A DNA stretch of 64,000 nucleotides from Cytobacillus sp. NJ13 (GCA_030348385.1 JAUCFP010000006.1:4863501-4927500); one strand, 5' to 3'. Counted from the stretch's first letter, positions 8,452 through 17,641 are shown. Translations and numbers: made by a program. The notes: generated from the sequence alone by a model not told the origin.

Positions 8452-9939
8452 ATGGAACAGAATGCTGAGGTGGGGATTTTGGAGAAAGTCAGAAAAGAGC
8501 CTGTAAAGGGTTCGCTGAAAGAAAATATAAAATATCTTAAAGATGCACTTGGAGTTGAAAAAAGCTTTGATGTGATTCAGCTGGATGTTGAATATGCTGA
8601 AAGGGAAATGGCTCTATATCTTGTAGATGGCTTTGTAAAAGACGATATATTGCACTATCTGATGAAAATGCTTGCTGGATTGGATGCAGGCCAGCTGGAA
8701 GGGGATACACTTTCCCGGTTAATAAAAACGTATATACCATACGTAGAGGTTGAAACCACTGATGATCTGGATAAAGTTGTGGATATGGTACTGGCTGGTC
8801 CGACTGCATTAGTCGTGGATGGTGTCGATGAAGTGATCCTCATTGATGCCCGTACATATCCGGTTAGAGGCCCACAGGAGCCTGATATCGAACGTGTTGT
8901 CCGCGGTTCAAGGGATGGGTTTGTAGAAACACTCGTTTTTAATACTGCTTTAACGAGGAGAAGAATTAGAGACCGGACACTTCGCATGGAATATATGCAA
9001 GTGGGAAGACGGTCTAAAACAGATATTGTTGTCAGTTATATTGAAGACATTGCAGATCCTGAAATGGTCAAAAAAATAAAGGATTCAATTTCTAAGATTG
9101 ACACTGATGGATTGCCAATGGCCGAAAAATCAATAGAGGAATTCATTTCTGGCCGGCATTGGAATCCATATCCAATGGTAAGATATACTGAAAGGCCTGA
9201 TACAGCAGCAACCCATCTTTATGAAGGGCATGTCTGCATTATCGTCGATGGTTCGCCCAGTGTGATCATAACACCGACAACCTTCTGGCATCACCTGCAG
9301 CATGCTGAGGAATACAGGAATAAGCCTCTTGTAGGTGCTTATTTGCGATTTGTCCGCTTTTTGGCTGTATGGGCTTCCATTTTTCTTTTGCCCTTATGGT
9401 ACCTATTTGCAATAGAGCCACAGCTGCTGCCTGATGTATTATCATATATCGGGCCAAATGATACAGGACAGCTGCCATTAGTCATTCAGTTCCTTATGAT
9501 AGAGCTCGGTCTCGATATGCTGAGGATGGCAGCGATCCATACGCCATCCGCGCTGGCCACTGCACTAGGTCTGGTGGCGGCCCTGATGATTGGCCAGGTA
9601 GCTGTTGAAGTTGGATTGTTCATTAATGAAGTAATTCTTTATTTAGCAATAGCAGCAATTGGAACATTTTCAACACCAAGCTATGAAATGAGCCTGGCTA
9701 ACAGGCTGATAAGAATAGCTCTGCTGATTGCAACAAGTCTTTTCCATACTTATGGATATGTAGTTGGCATCATGCTGCTGATAATCATGCTGGCTAGAAT
9801 GAAATCTTTTGGAGTGCCGTACTTGTGGCCGTTCATCCCTTTCAATCTGAGAGCATTCAGGGATGTATTGCTCAGATCGCCAATACCATTGAAGAACAGG
9901 CGGCCGCGTTTCCTGCATCCCAAAGATCCAGACCGCTAA
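8452..9939 (+). CDS. SpoVAF/GerAA-family spore germination membrane protein (orphan)
   Basis: A 495-residue protein of the GerA A-subunit family, closest by motif memory to SpoVAF. It has a soluble N-terminal domain with VVRGSRDGFVETLVFNTALT, SKTDIVVSYIEDIADP and the diagnostic PSVIITPTTFWHHLQHAEEY. After these come about five transmembrane helices containing IHTPSALATALGL and FSTPSYEMSLANR, and a basic tail. SpoVAF normally lies in the spoVA operon; here a stand-alone copy sits between gluP and yqgQ, without SpoVA partners or a GerB/GerC pair. Expected site: the spore inner membrane. The ATG at 8452 follows AAGGA; a TTG at 8479 behind GAGGTGGGG is an alternative. Some Bacilli carry a similar copy here, but not B. 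subtilis as I recall. Confidence 0.87.
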   Translation: MEQNAEVGILEKVRKEPVKGSLKENIKYLKDALGVEKSFDVIQLDVEYAEREMALYLVDGFVKDDILHYLMKMLAGLDAGQLEGDTLSRLIKTYIPYVEVETTDDLDKVVDMVLAGPTALVVDGVDEVILIDARTYPVRGPQEPDIERVVRGSRDGFVETLVFNTALTRRRIRDRTLRMEYMQVGRRSKTDIVVSYIEDIADPEMVKKIKDSISKIDTDGLPMAEKSIEEFISGRHWNPYPMVRYTERPDTAATHLYEGHVCIIVDGSPSVIITPTTFWHHLQHAEEYRNKPLVGAYLRFVRFLAVWASIFLLPLWYLFAIEPQLLPDVLSYIGPNDTGQLPLVIQFLMIELGLDMLRMAAIHTPSALATALGLVAALMIGQVAVEVGLFINEVILYLAIAAIGTFSTPSYEMSLANRLIRIALLIATSLFHTYGYVVGIMLLIIMLARMKSFGVPYLWPFIPFNLRAFRDVLLRSPIPLKNRRPRFLHPKDPDR

Positions 9940-9990
9940 ATGTAAAAAATCCCTCACTGGCTGCTGTGCCAGAAAGGGATTTTTTACATT
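9939..9990. terminator. long-stem intrinsic terminator
   Basis: A perfect 16-bp stem, AATGTAAAAAATCCCT / AGGGATTTTTTACATT, encloses a second CTGGC/GCCAG stem. A/T runs on both sides would allow termination in either direction. Confidence 0.88.
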
Positions 9991-10098
9991 AGTCCGGGAA
10001 TCTTATTTATTTCCGGGAGCTTGTCCATCTTGAGAAGGATGGAAATATAGATTATACTTTATTGTGGTATAAACTTATCGAAAAAGCAGAGGTACAGA

Positions 10099-10299
10099 AT
10101 GAAAACCATTTATGATATACAGCAATTCCTGAAGAAGTATGGGACAATCATCTACATAGGGGATCGTGAAGCTGATTTGGAGCTTATGGCTGCCGAATTA
10201 AAAGAGCTATATGATTCTCAGCTTATTGATGTGAAAGATTACCAGAGCAGCATCTTGATTTTACGGACTGAAATTCAGAATCTTAAAGAGAAAAAATAG
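10099..10299 (+). CDS. yqgQ: YqgQ family protein (DUF910)
   Basis: A 66-residue, all-helical small protein, MKTIYDIQQFLKKYGTIIYI at the start and a coiled helical end (ILILRTEIQNLKEKK). YqgQ proteins are conserved next to glucokinase in Bacilli; structural work describes a small helical bundle with suggested nucleic-acid binding, function unknown. AGAGGT lies upstream of the ATG. It is 19 bases before glcK, so co-transcription is likely. Confidence 0.9.
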   Translation: MKTIYDIQQFLKKYGTIIYIGDREADLELMAAELKELYDSQLIDVKDYQSSILILRTEIQNLKEKK

Positions 10300-10318
10300 A
10301 CAGAAAAGGTGATGGGGT

Positions 10319-11281
10319 TTGGCAGAAAAATGGCTGGTTGGGGTAGATTTAGGCGGAACAACTACAAAACTTGCTTTTATCAACTACTATGGGGAAATCA
10401 TTCATAAATGGGAAATTCCCACTGACAATAGTGAAGAAGGAAAAAATATTACGATAAATATTGCTAAAGCCATCGATCATAAATTGGAGGAACTGGATTT
10501 AAGCAAGGACAAAATCATCGGCATTGGCATGGGGGCCCCAGGTCCTGTAAATCTGGCAACAGGTGTTGTTTATAACACTGTTAATTTAGGCTGGAAAGAT
10601 AATTACCCGCTGAAGGATTTGCTTGAAGTGGAAACATCGCTTCCAGTCATCATTGATAATGATGCTAACTGCGCAGCTCTGGGGGAAATGTGGAAAGGTG
10701 CCGGAAATGGCGCTAAAGATCTTGTATGTGTCACACTTGGCACAGGTGTCGGCGGCGGAGTAATTGCAAACGGAGATATTGTGCAGGGAGCCAGCGGGGC
10801 TGCAGGTGAAATAGGCCACATTACTTCTGTTCCTATTGGCGGAGCTCAGTGCAATTGCGGAAAAACTGGCTGCCTTGAAACTATAGCATCAGCTACAGGC
10901 ATTGTCCGTCAGGCTCTTGAAAACCTGGAATCAGGTGGAGAAGGGGTTCTTTCCAATTTGTATAAGGAGAATGGGTTTATCACCGCAAAAGATGTTTTCG
11001 ATTCGGCAAGGAATGGGGATAAAACATCTCTTCTGGTAGTCAATGAAACAGCTATGCACCTTGGACTGGCATTGGCAAATATTGCGAATACCTTAAATCC
11101 TGAAAAAATTGTTTTAGGCGGAGGAGTATCCAAAGCAGGGGATGTCCTGCTGAAGCCTGTTATTGAAAACTTCGTTAAATTTGCGTTTCCAGGAGTGAAG
11201 GAATCCACAGTCATTGATATTGCGACATTGGGCAATGATGCTGGCGTAATTGGAGCAGCATGGCTTGCTAAAAATAAATAA
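10319..11281 (+). CDS. glcK: glucokinase (ROK family)
   Basis: ATP-dependent phosphorylation of glucose to glucose 6-phosphate in the cytosol. ROK family features in order: phosphate-1 motif [14 protein letters not shown] at the start, the sugar-binding [10 protein letters not shown] with catalytic Asp, [16 protein letters not shown], and the zinc-binding [10 protein letters not shown]. 320 residues is normal. The start is a TTG at 10319, as in B. subtilis glcK, preceded by an AAGGTGATGGGG purine-rich site. Confidence 0.95.
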   Translation: MAEKWLVGVDLGGTTTKLAFINYYGEIIHKWEIPTDNSEEGKNITINIAKAIDHKLEELDLSKDKIIGIGMGAPGPVNLATGVVYNTVNLGWKDNYPLKDLLEVETSLPVIIDNDANCAALGEMWKGAGNGAKDLVCVTLGTGVGGGVIANGDIVQGASGAAGEIGHITSVPIGGAQCNCGKTGCLETIASATGIVRQALENLESGGEGVLSNLYKENGFITAKDVFDSARNGDKTSLLVVNETAMHLGLALANIANTLNPEKIVLGGGVSKAGDVLLKPVIENFVKFAFPGVKESTVIDIATLGNDAGVIGAAWLAKNK

Positions 11282-11288
11282 ATTGAAA

Positions 11289-11322
11289 AAAAAGGTGCCT
11301 GATTGTGTGCAGGTGCTTTTTC
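11289..11322 (+). terminator. intrinsic terminator of yqgQ-glcK
   Basis: AAAAGGTGCCTG pairs with CAGGTGCTTTTT (some G-T pairs) around an ATTGTGTG-type loop, ending in a T run. Confidence 0.75.
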
Positions 11323-11456
11323 TTTGCTTAAAAACAGTGAGAGTCTTTAGACACTGCGGAGTCCTTTTTCATATCAGCAATTCATATTTACACAGTTAAA
11401 CAGTCATCTTTTTTTCCTTTTTTCATAAAATTGAAATGATGGAAAGGGGGATAAAG

Positions 11457-12644
11457 ATGAAAGTCAAAGTCCGGTCCGGAGACTCCTTATGGTATTACAG
11501 TCAGCTCTTTATGGTGCCAGTCAATCTCATTGCTGATTCCAATCCCGGCGTTAATCCTGCATCGCTGCAGATAGGCCAGGAAATTAATATTCCAGGCTTT
11601 ACATTGCACAATTATACGGTTAGACCAGGAGACACCTTTTGGAAGCTGAGTTCTTCCCGAAACCTTTCTGCAGATGCTCTTCTCCTGGTTAATCAATCCC
11701 TTAATCCCACCAGTCTGGCCCCTGGTGCAGCCATAAAGCTGCCAAGGCGGGTAATATCTCCAATTGTATCAGGCAGGAGAAATTATGACTATAAAGCTTT
11801 AACGGCCGATATTTCCATGCTGTCAGATATTTATCCGTTTATAAAGGTAAATACAATTGGCAGAAGTGTCCTTGGGAAGCCAATTCAGGAGATTCGTCTG
11901 GGAAAAAGGAATAAGAAAGTGCAAATTAATGCATCTTTTCATGCAAACGAATGGATTACAACCCCTATATTAATGGCTTTGCTGAACAGCTTTCTCTTAT
12001 CCATAACAAATGTCCGGCCGATAAGAGGGATTGCAACAATGCCTTTATATAATTCTGTTGACCTTTCCATAGTTCCAATGGTGAACCCTGATGGAGTAGA
12101 TCTCGTCTTAAATGGGCCACCTCCAGATCTAAGGGAAGAAGTAATCGCCATAAATAGGGGAAGCACTGATTTCACAGGCTGGAAGGCTAATATTAGGGGT
12201 GTTGATTTAAATAATCAGTATCCTGCCAAATGGGAATTTGAGAAGCAGAGAAGTGAACAAAATGCTCCGGCACCAAGAGATTACCTTGGCGAAGCCCCGT
12301 TAACGGAACCAGAAGCCATAGCAATGGCGGAACTGGCAAAAGATAATCAATTCGACCGGATGCTTGCATTCCATACACAAGGAGCAGAATTTTATTGGGG
12401 ATTCGAGGGATTGGAGCCGCCGGAATCACAGGTGCTCGCGCTTGAGTTCGAGCGTGTCAGCGGGTATAAAGCAGTTCAATACATTGATAGTTTTGCGGGT
12501 TATAAGGATTGGTTCATACAGGAGTTCCGGAGACCGGGATTCACAATTGAACTTGGAAGAGGCATCAATCCGCTGCCCCTGTCACAATTTGATGATATTT
12601 ATGAAGAAGTGCTGGGCATTTTTCTTGCATCGCTTTATATGTGA
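11457..12644 (+). CDS. yqgT: LysM + M14 peptidase (gamma-D-glutamyl-meso-diaminopimelate endopeptidase)
   Basis: Cell-wall or spore-cortex peptide hydrolase of about 395 residues. Two N-terminal LysM repeats (about 2-45 and 50-95: VRSGDSLWYYSQLF, VRPGDTFWKLSS) bind peptidoglycan. The M14 carboxypeptidase domain has zinc ligands in HANEW (HxxE) and the later His in AFHTQG, and the catalytic Glu in FTIELGRG. No signal peptide is present, as in the B. subtilis/B. sphaericus spore enzyme. The ATG at 11457 follows AAAGGGGG by about 6 nt. The location matches B. subtilis yqgT. Confidence 0.92.
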   Translation: MKVKVRSGDSLWYYSQLFMVPVNLIADSNPGVNPASLQIGQEINIPGFTLHNYTVRPGDTFWKLSSSRNLSADALLLVNQSLNPTSLAPGAAIKLPRRVISPIVSGRRNYDYKALTADISMLSDIYPFIKVNTIGRSVLGKPIQEIRLGKRNKKVQINASFHANEWITTPILMALLNSFLLSITNVRPIRGIATMPLYNSVDLSIVPMVNPDGVDLVLNGPPPDLREEVIAINRGSTDFTGWKANIRGVDLNNQYPAKWEFEKQRSEQNAPAPRDYLGEAPLTEPEAIAMAELAKDNQFDRMLAFHTQGAEFYWGFEGLEPPESQVLALEFERVSGYKAVQYIDSFAGYKDWFIQEFRRPGFTIELGRGINPLPLSQFDDIYEEVLGIFLASLYM

Positions 12645-12743
12645 GAAATTAACATTGAAAATGCTTCTTTATTGTATTTTAATCAAACAGACATTAAAAT
12701 AACTATCATACTAACTTCACAAGCCAATAGTTCTATGGCAACC

Positions 12744-12783
12744 AGCCGCTTTTCCAAATCGAAGACGGAAAAACGGCTTTTTC
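12744..12783 (+). terminator. intrinsic terminator of the M14 peptidase gene
   Basis: AGCCGCTTTTCC pairs with GGAAAAACGGCT, one bulge, followed by TTTTT. Confidence 0.82.
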
Positions 12784-12868
12784 CTATTAAATACATTAAT
12801 ACTATTATTTTTGAAACATTTTCATGCTGTTTACGTACTTATATTTAGGGAGAAAAGGAGGTGCGGAT

Positions 12869-14023
12869 TTGCTGAACACTCAATCTACATATCAAAGGAA
12901 GTTTCTTTTTTTATTTTTTATTCTGATGGTTTCACTATTTTTAATAACCGGCTGTGAACAGCCGGAAAAAGCTGAGATGCAGCAGAAAAAGAATCAAGAA
13001 ACAGAAACCTCTGAACCGTCCGCACCACCTGATAATGAAAATAAGAGCGTTAAGCCAATCCGGATTACAGAAGGGGAATTTCAGGGAGCAAATGGCTGGC
13101 TCAGCGATGATAAAATTGTTTACACTGTAAATGAGGGAACAGCTTCCAGGGTTTTTTCTTATAACCTCTTTTCTGGCGATCAAAATCTTCTTTATGAAAG
13201 TTCACATCCGATTGCGTCCGTAACGGTCAGCCCAGCTGGCAAATACATTCTGATTCGAACATCACCAGGAACTTATGAAGGAACTTTAACGGTTATAAAA
13301 GCAAATGGGAAAGTTGTTTGGGAGGAAAATATTACAGGCTATGATTTTGCAGTTGAGTGGAACCCTTATCATGAAGAATCATTATTAATTGCTTCATTTA
13401 CTGAAGACTGGGATTTTACTTCCTACCATATCGATATTGCAAAAGGTACATCAGAAGAATTAAACCTAAGGGAGCCTTTTGCCAAATGGGGGGATTCGAA
13501 TCATCTTTTCTTCCTTGATTGGGACAGTGAAAACCCGTCACTTTTCGCACCGCTGGTTAAACAATCTATTGATGGAAATAATGAAACCCAGGTTGAGGCA
13601 GACATTTTTCAATTCGATGCTGCCAAAGACAGGCTAATGACCATCACTGTGCCGGCAGATCAGTCAGACCAGGCTAAGTATACTTTTATGGATAATGATT
13701 TCAGGAAGCTATCATCAATCTCAGTGCCTCATTTGACAAGGTTTTCAGATTGGCTGGTACCGTATTATGACTGGACTCCTCGGGGCATCATAACTTTTCA
13801 GCCATTGTATAGCGCTGAAAGTGATATGTATGCAGGGGGATTTCAGCTTATATCCGTTGACAGTGAAACAGGAGATAAGGAAGTGCTTCTGGAAGATATG
13901 GAAAATGCGCCGCTCAGCTGCTCACCCAATGGGACAGCCTGTTTAGCGGGTTTTTATCTCGAAGAATTAATAATGACCGACAGAAGAGAAGTCTTTCGGT
14001 TAGTAGAACATAAATCAAGTTAG
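12869..14023 (+). CDS. yqgU: lipoprotein YqgU
   Basis: Predicted membrane-anchored extracellular lipoprotein of about 384 residues. The signal peptide ends in the lipobox LITGC at about residues 26-30. A low-complexity polar linker follows, then a beta-rich region with recurring short blocks (SVTVSPAGKYILI, FAKWGDSNHLFFLDWD), like a beta-propeller. The start is the TTG at 12869, 7-8 nt after AAGGAGG; an in-frame start at 12824 has no site. Position and length fit B. subtilis YqgU, whose function is unknown. The next gene follows after 16 bases. Confidence 0.88.
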   Translation: MLNTQSTYQRKFLFLFFILMVSLFLITGCEQPEKAEMQQKKNQETETSEPSAPPDNENKSVKPIRITEGEFQGANGWLSDDKIVYTVNEGTASRVFSYNLFSGDQNLLYESSHPIASVTVSPAGKYILIRTSPGTYEGTLTVIKANGKVVWEENITGYDFAVEWNPYHEESLLIASFTEDWDFTSYHIDIAKGTSEELNLREPFAKWGDSNHLFFLDWDSENPSLFAPLVKQSIDGNNETQVEADIFQFDAAKDRLMTITVPADQSDQAKYTFMDNDFRKLSSISVPHLTRFSDWLVPYYDWTPRGIITFQPLYSAESDMYAGGFQLISVDSETGDKEVLLEDMENAPLSCSPNGTACLAGFYLEELIMTDRREVFRLVEHKSS

Positions 14024-14039
14024 ATAGAGGGGTAAAGAT

Positions 14040-14354
14040 ATGGCTATTGCAGATGTTACTGTTATTCCAATTGGAACGGAAACGCCAAGTGTCAGCAGTT
14101 ATGTGGCAGACATTCAGCGTGTATTAAAAAAATACGAAGAAAGCGGCAAAATCCGATTTCAGCTGACACCTATGAATACCATTATTGAAGGGGAGCTTGC
14201 TGATTTGTTTGAGGTCATCCAGGCAATGCATGAAGTCCCTTTTGAAAATGGCCTAATGAGGGTGGCGACGAATATCCGCATTGATGACAGACGTGATGTT
14301 AAAAGGAAAATGGAAGAAAAAGTCCGAAGGGTTGAAAGTCAGTTAAATGGCTAA
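14040..14354 (+). CDS. yqgV: MTH1187-family thiamine-binding protein
   Basis: A 104-residue ferredoxin-like fold protein: ADVTVIPIGTETPSVSSYVA at the start and a central IRFQLTPMNTIIEGE. MTH1187/YkoF-type proteins bind thiamine or its pyrimidine moiety as small oligomers. AGAGGGG lies upstream of the ATG. It is probably co-transcribed with yqgU and closed by the strong terminator that follows. Confidence 0.9.
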   Translation: MAIADVTVIPIGTETPSVSSYVADIQRVLKKYEESGKIRFQLTPMNTIIEGELADLFEVIQAMHEVPFENGLMRVATNIRIDDRRDVKRKMEEKVRRVESQLNG

Positions 14355-14397
14355 AATAAAAGGGCTCCCCGTTGAGGGAAGCCCTTTTATTTTTTTA
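14353..14397 (+). terminator. intrinsic terminator of yqgU-yqgV
   Basis: AAATAAAAGGGCT / AGCCCTTTTATTT stem with a long T tail. Confidence 0.88.
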
Positions 14398-14400
14398 AAA

Positions 14401-14455
14401 GTCAAGCTCCAGGCGCCATCTGCTAATTCGAGCGGGCACGTTGCGCTTTTCTTAG
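14401..14455. repeat. degenerate copy of the agctccag...ttgcgcttttctta repeat
   Basis: Begins TCAAGCTCCAGGCGCC and ends GTTGCGCTTTTCTTA, matching both ends of the better-preserved copy at 59969-60033. It abuts the 3' end of yqgW and is non-coding. Confidence 0.6.
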
Positions 14456-14625
14456 TGAACAGCAGGATATCCACTGTTAATTATGGTCATTACAGAGAAC
14501 CATCCGAAAACGGCAAGTGTTCCTACAGCAAAAACCAAGCCAAGGAAGTTCTTGTTTTTCAGTGCGCTAAACGCACCAAAAGCTGCAAGAACTGCGACTA
14601 ATGCAAAAATAATTGGTAGTCCCAT
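14452..14625 (-). CDS. yqgW: DUF2759 membrane protein YqgW
   Basis: A 57-residue protein with two hydrophobic helices (LPIIFALVAVLAAFGAF and LVFAVGTLAVFGWFSV), typical of DUF2759/YqgW. The ATG at 14625 has AAAGGGGG about 8 nt upstream; upstream in-frame codons lack a site. Function unknown. Its 3' end touches the repeat copy at 14401-14455. Confidence 0.88.
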   Translation of the reverse strand: MGLPIIFALVAVLAAFGAFSALKNKNFLGLVFAVGTLAVFGWFSVMTIINSGYPAVH

Positions 14626-14751
14626 TAAAACAGCCCCCTTTATTTCGTGATCACCAGGCAAAAGCCAGATCAAAATCATTGTTCAGGTTATATACCCATT
14701 ATGTAAAAACCCAAGTATATACATTCGTCCTTTATTTTATATTTTTTTCTT

Positions 14752-15228
14752 CTATTTGTCGAGGTCTAAAAATGACACTTGTATGTCATATGCTTCAGCA
14801 ATGCCGATTATTAAATCCTTTAAGTGAAGTTCTGAAAAATAAACCAATGGCACTTCTTCTTTTGCCGTAAAGACTAAATGTTCCTGAAATTGATAGAGAG
14901 CCATCCGGATATCTTCCTCACTGCCCCCGGTTATAGTAAAGGCGCTAAGAAGCTCAGTGAACAAGCAGAATCCGCTGTCTGTTTCTATAGCATAATCATT
15001 AAAAGTATCTCCCTTTACACCGGAATTTATGTAAAAGAGCTTAAAAAATTCTTCGAACAGCCCGGCTTCGGCGAGTACACTTCTTGTAAATTCTGCATGA
15101 GCCATCTGCTCAAACAGAAAAGTGCTCTGCTGGAAATCGAACAGATCAGTCTCTTTTTTTATTAGATCCATGAATTCTGGCACATCTTGAATAATATAGC
15201 TGGCTTCAACGCCATATAGGATTTTCAT
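14752..15228 (-). CDS. unknown acidic 158-residue protein
   Basis: I do not recognise this protein. It is acidic and mostly helical, with aromatic-rich stretches (ETDLFDFQQSTFLFEQMAHA, FFKLFYINSGVKGD), and has no signal peptide or transmembrane helix. AAGGAG lies 6 nt before the ATG, supporting translation. It is divergent from the yqgX hydrolase gene and upstream of yqgW on the same strand. Confidence 0.72.
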   Translation of the reverse strand: MKILYGVEASYIIQDVPEFMDLIKKETDLFDFQQSTFLFEQMAHAEFTRSVLAEAGLFEEFFKLFYINSGVKGDTFNDYAIETDSGFCLFTELLSAFTITGGSEEDIRMALYQFQEHLVFTAKEEVPLVYFSELHLKDLIIGIAEAYDIQVSFLDLDK

Positions 15229-15316
15229 CTTATTCTCCTTTTGCAGATTTAAGGCATTCCATTCTGATATAGTGTAAAATAATAAACAATTAAACCAACA
15301 ATAGGAGGTGTATGCA

Positions 15317-15952
15317 ATGGAATGGAATCAGATCCCTCTTGGCCCATTGCAAACAAACTGTTATGTACTTTCGAATGAAAACAAAGATTGTTTAATCTTC
15401 GATCCGGGTGAAGAGAGCGGAAAACTAAGCGCTATTATTGAACAAAAAAGGCTAAATCCTTTAGCTGTAATTCTTACTCATGCCCACTTTGATCATATTG
15501 GCGCTGTAGACGAAATACGAGATGCATTTTCTATTCCTGTATACATACATGAAAAAGAAGCAGCGTGGCTTCCAGATCCAGCATTAAATGGTTCGCACCT
15601 TTTTAGAATAGGCAAGCTGATAAAAGCAAGGGCCGCCGACCATATTATAACAGGGGAACAAGAGTTGAGCATAGGTGAATTTAACTTAAAAATTTTAGAG
15701 ACGCCAGGCCATTCTCCCGGCAGTATTTCACTGTATTTTAAAGATGCTGATATCGTGGTTGCCGGTGATGCATTATTCAGCGGGAGCATTGGACGCACAG
15801 ACCTGCCGGGCGGCAATCATCAGCAGCTTCTTGAAAGTATACATAATAAGCTATTAACATTGCCTGAAGAAACAGAAGTACTTCCAGGACATGGACCGGT
15901 TACGACAATTGGACAGGAAATGGATTCAAATCCATTCCTGAATGGGTTCTGA
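15317..15952 (+). CDS. yqgX: metallo-beta-lactamase-fold hydrolase YqgX
   Basis: Glyoxalase-II-like metal hydrolase of 211 residues. It opens with PLGPLQTNCYVLS and has the metal motif THAHFDHIGAVDEI (HxHxDH), then TPGHSPGS, GDALFSGSIGRTDLPGG and the late His in LPGHGPVT. B. subtilis YqgX has been described as taking part in bacillithiol-dependent methylglyoxal removal; that role is inferred here from homology. The ATG at 15317 lies 8 nt after AGGAGG; a GTG at 15308 is within that site. Confidence 0.92.
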   Translation: MEWNQIPLGPLQTNCYVLSNENKDCLIFDPGEESGKLSAIIEQKRLNPLAVILTHAHFDHIGAVDEIRDAFSIPVYIHEKEAAWLPDPALNGSHLFRIGKLIKARAADHIITGEQELSIGEFNLKILETPGHSPGSISLYFKDADIVVAGDALFSGSIGRTDLPGGNHQQLLESIHNKLLTLPEETEVLPGHGPVTTIGQEMDSNPFLNGF

Positions 15953-15961
15953 ATGTAAAAT

Positions 15962-15995
15962 AGAAAAGCCCTTCTCCAATGAGAAGGGCTTTTCT
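15962..15995 (+). terminator. intrinsic terminator of yqgX
   Basis: A perfect 15-bp stem AGAAAAGCCCTTCTC / GAGAAGGGCTTTTCT around a CAAT loop. Confidence 0.9.
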
Positions 15996-16155
15996 GGGGG
16001 ATGTTTTATTCATATAAAAATGGGAGGGGATATAGTTAAGCTACTACATTAACAATATAACAGAGAAAACACTATGTCAATAGTGAAAACAGTGATCAAA
16101 ACAATATTACATGGCTGTTCCAATGAGCTAGAATTTTTTAAAAAAGGGAGTTCTT

Positions 16156-17217
16156 ATGCGGAATTTTTTGATGAATTTTATAGAAAATACTCCTCAGCAA
16201 ATGATCAGCTATGCTGAATATATCCAGCAGGCCCTGTACCATTCCGAATATGGTTATTATATGAAAAATATGCTGAAAATTGGGCCAGGAGGAGATTTTA
16301 TAACAAGCAGCAATATTTCTGATATATATGGAAGAACCATTTCAAAGTGGTTTTTTCAGAAGGCAAAGGAGTATAAGCTGCCTTTTCAGGTCTGCGAAAT
16401 AGGGGGCGGAAATGGGCGTTTCGCCAGAGCTTTCATTGATGAATGGAATCTTATTGCTGATGAAGAGATTCATTACTGCATTCTTGAAACAAGCCCCTAT
16501 CACAGGAAGCTGCAGCGGGAACAGATTGCATTTTCTGAACATATCAGACAAATAGATAGCTTGAATGAAATCACTCCATTTTGCGGCATGATTTTTTCAA
16601 ATGAGCTGTTTGATGCCTTGCCCGTACATGTGGTTGAAAAAAAGAATGATCAATTGCATGAAATTATGGTAACCGTAAAAGAAGGGGAGCTTGCAGAGAA
16701 AGCTGTGCCATTAACAAATGGAGATATTTGCTTATTTCTTGAAGAAAGCGGTCTGTCACTTAGCAATGGCCAAAGAATTGAAATTCCTCTGCAAATGGAA
16801 CAGATGATTGAGAGCTTGTCTGCTGCACTGGATAAAGGCATTGTACTGACTGCCGATTATGGATATACAGATAAGGAATGGCAAGAACCGATGAGAAGGG
16901 ATGGAAGTCTCAGAGGTTATTACAAGCATTCTTTAATCAATAATGTACTGGAGCACCCAGGAGAGATGGACATAACCAGCCATATCCACTTTGATTCCCT
17001 GATCCGCATTGGAGAAAAGGGAGGGCTGAATTTCCATTTTAAAATGAGGCAGGACGAATTCTTTCTGTCTGCGGGCATTTTACAGGAACTTGAAGATCAT
17101 TATGATCCTAACCCTTTTTCTCCTATCAGCAAAAGAAACCGGGCAATCAGAAGTCTGATTATGCCTTCAGGAATGAGTTCAGCATTTCATCTAGTTCTTC
17201 AGGCAAAGAAAATATGA
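16156..17217 (+). CDS. MidA/NDUFAF7-type SAM-dependent methyltransferase
   Basis: A 353-residue protein of the DUF185 (MidA) family. It shows HSEYGYYMKN, then GDFITSSNISDIYG, the SAM motif CEIGGGNGRFA, SNELFDALPVHVV and LTADYGYTDKEW. The mitochondrial homolog methylates an arginine in complex I; the bacterial substrate is unknown. AAAGGGAG lies before the ATG. It shares a bidirectional terminator with the convergent yqgY gene. I do not recall it at this place in B. subtilis. Confidence 0.88.
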   Translation: MRNFLMNFIENTPQQMISYAEYIQQALYHSEYGYYMKNMLKIGPGGDFITSSNISDIYGRTISKWFFQKAKEYKLPFQVCEIGGGNGRFARAFIDEWNLIADEEIHYCILETSPYHRKLQREQIAFSEHIRQIDSLNEITPFCGMIFSNELFDALPVHVVEKKNDQLHEIMVTVKEGELAEKAVPLTNGDICLFLEESGLSLSNGQRIEIPLQMEQMIESLSAALDKGIVLTADYGYTDKEWQEPMRRDGSLRGYYKHSLINNVLEHPGEMDITSHIHFDSLIRIGEKGGLNFHFKMRQDEFFLSAGILQELEDHYDPNPFSPISKRNRAIRSLIMPSGMSSAFHLVLQAKKI

Positions 17218-17224
17218 GAAAAAT

Positions 17225-17252
17225 AAAAAAGCGATGGATTCATCGCTTTTTT
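17225..17252. terminator. bidirectional intrinsic terminator
   Basis: AAAAAAGCGATG / CATCGCTTTTTT around GATT, with A and T runs on either side; it serves the methyltransferase gene and the convergent yqgY. Confidence 0.9.
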
Positions 17253-17262
17253 ATATCGGCTA

Positions 17263-17508
17263 TTAGTGGCCGCCAGCGCCAGGTGTCATCATAAATGTTG
17301 ACCAATAAGTGAAGCCTACGAAGAAAACGGTTAAGTATGCTCCAAAAACATAAATATACATACGTTCGGAAAGCTTTAAGTAGCTTAAAAGCAGGAAAAA
17401 TCCTGTTTGGCCGAAGAAAATCAAGGACGTTGTATACATATCGCCAAGGTAAAACATAACAGCGAAAATTCCCGTCCAGAAGCCTAATACTCTGTACATA
17501 CGATCCAT
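17263..17508 (-). CDS. yqgY: DUF2626 membrane protein YqgY
   Basis: An 81-residue protein with three hydrophobic helices (MYRVLGFWTGIFAVMFYLGD, LIFFGQTGFFLLLSYLKL, YIYVFGAYLTVFFVGFTYWS), as in DUF2626/YqgY of Bacilli. AAAGGAGG precedes the ATG. Function unknown. Confidence 0.9.
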   Translation of the reverse strand: MDRMYRVLGFWTGIFAVMFYLGDMYTTSLIFFGQTGFFLLLSYLKLSERMYIYVFGAYLTVFFVGFTYWSTFMMTPGAGGH

Positions 17509-17641
17509 ATGTATCCCTCCTTTTACCCTTACAAGTCCATCACTACAATATTATAAAGTAAATGCTCAATAAAAGTAAATAATGGTTTCAAAATAGTACA
17601 CAAAGCATGGCCTTTTTCCCGCCATTTTCTCTGGGTGTTAT

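Noticed and set aside
12364..12702. Plus-strand frame of 112 codons overlapping the M14 peptidase gene
   Set aside because: Out-of-frame shadow of yqgT without a ribosome site.
14878..15165. Plus-strand frame opposite the unknown 158-residue gene
   Set aside because: No ribosome site; the minus-strand gene has a good one and a more protein-like sequence.
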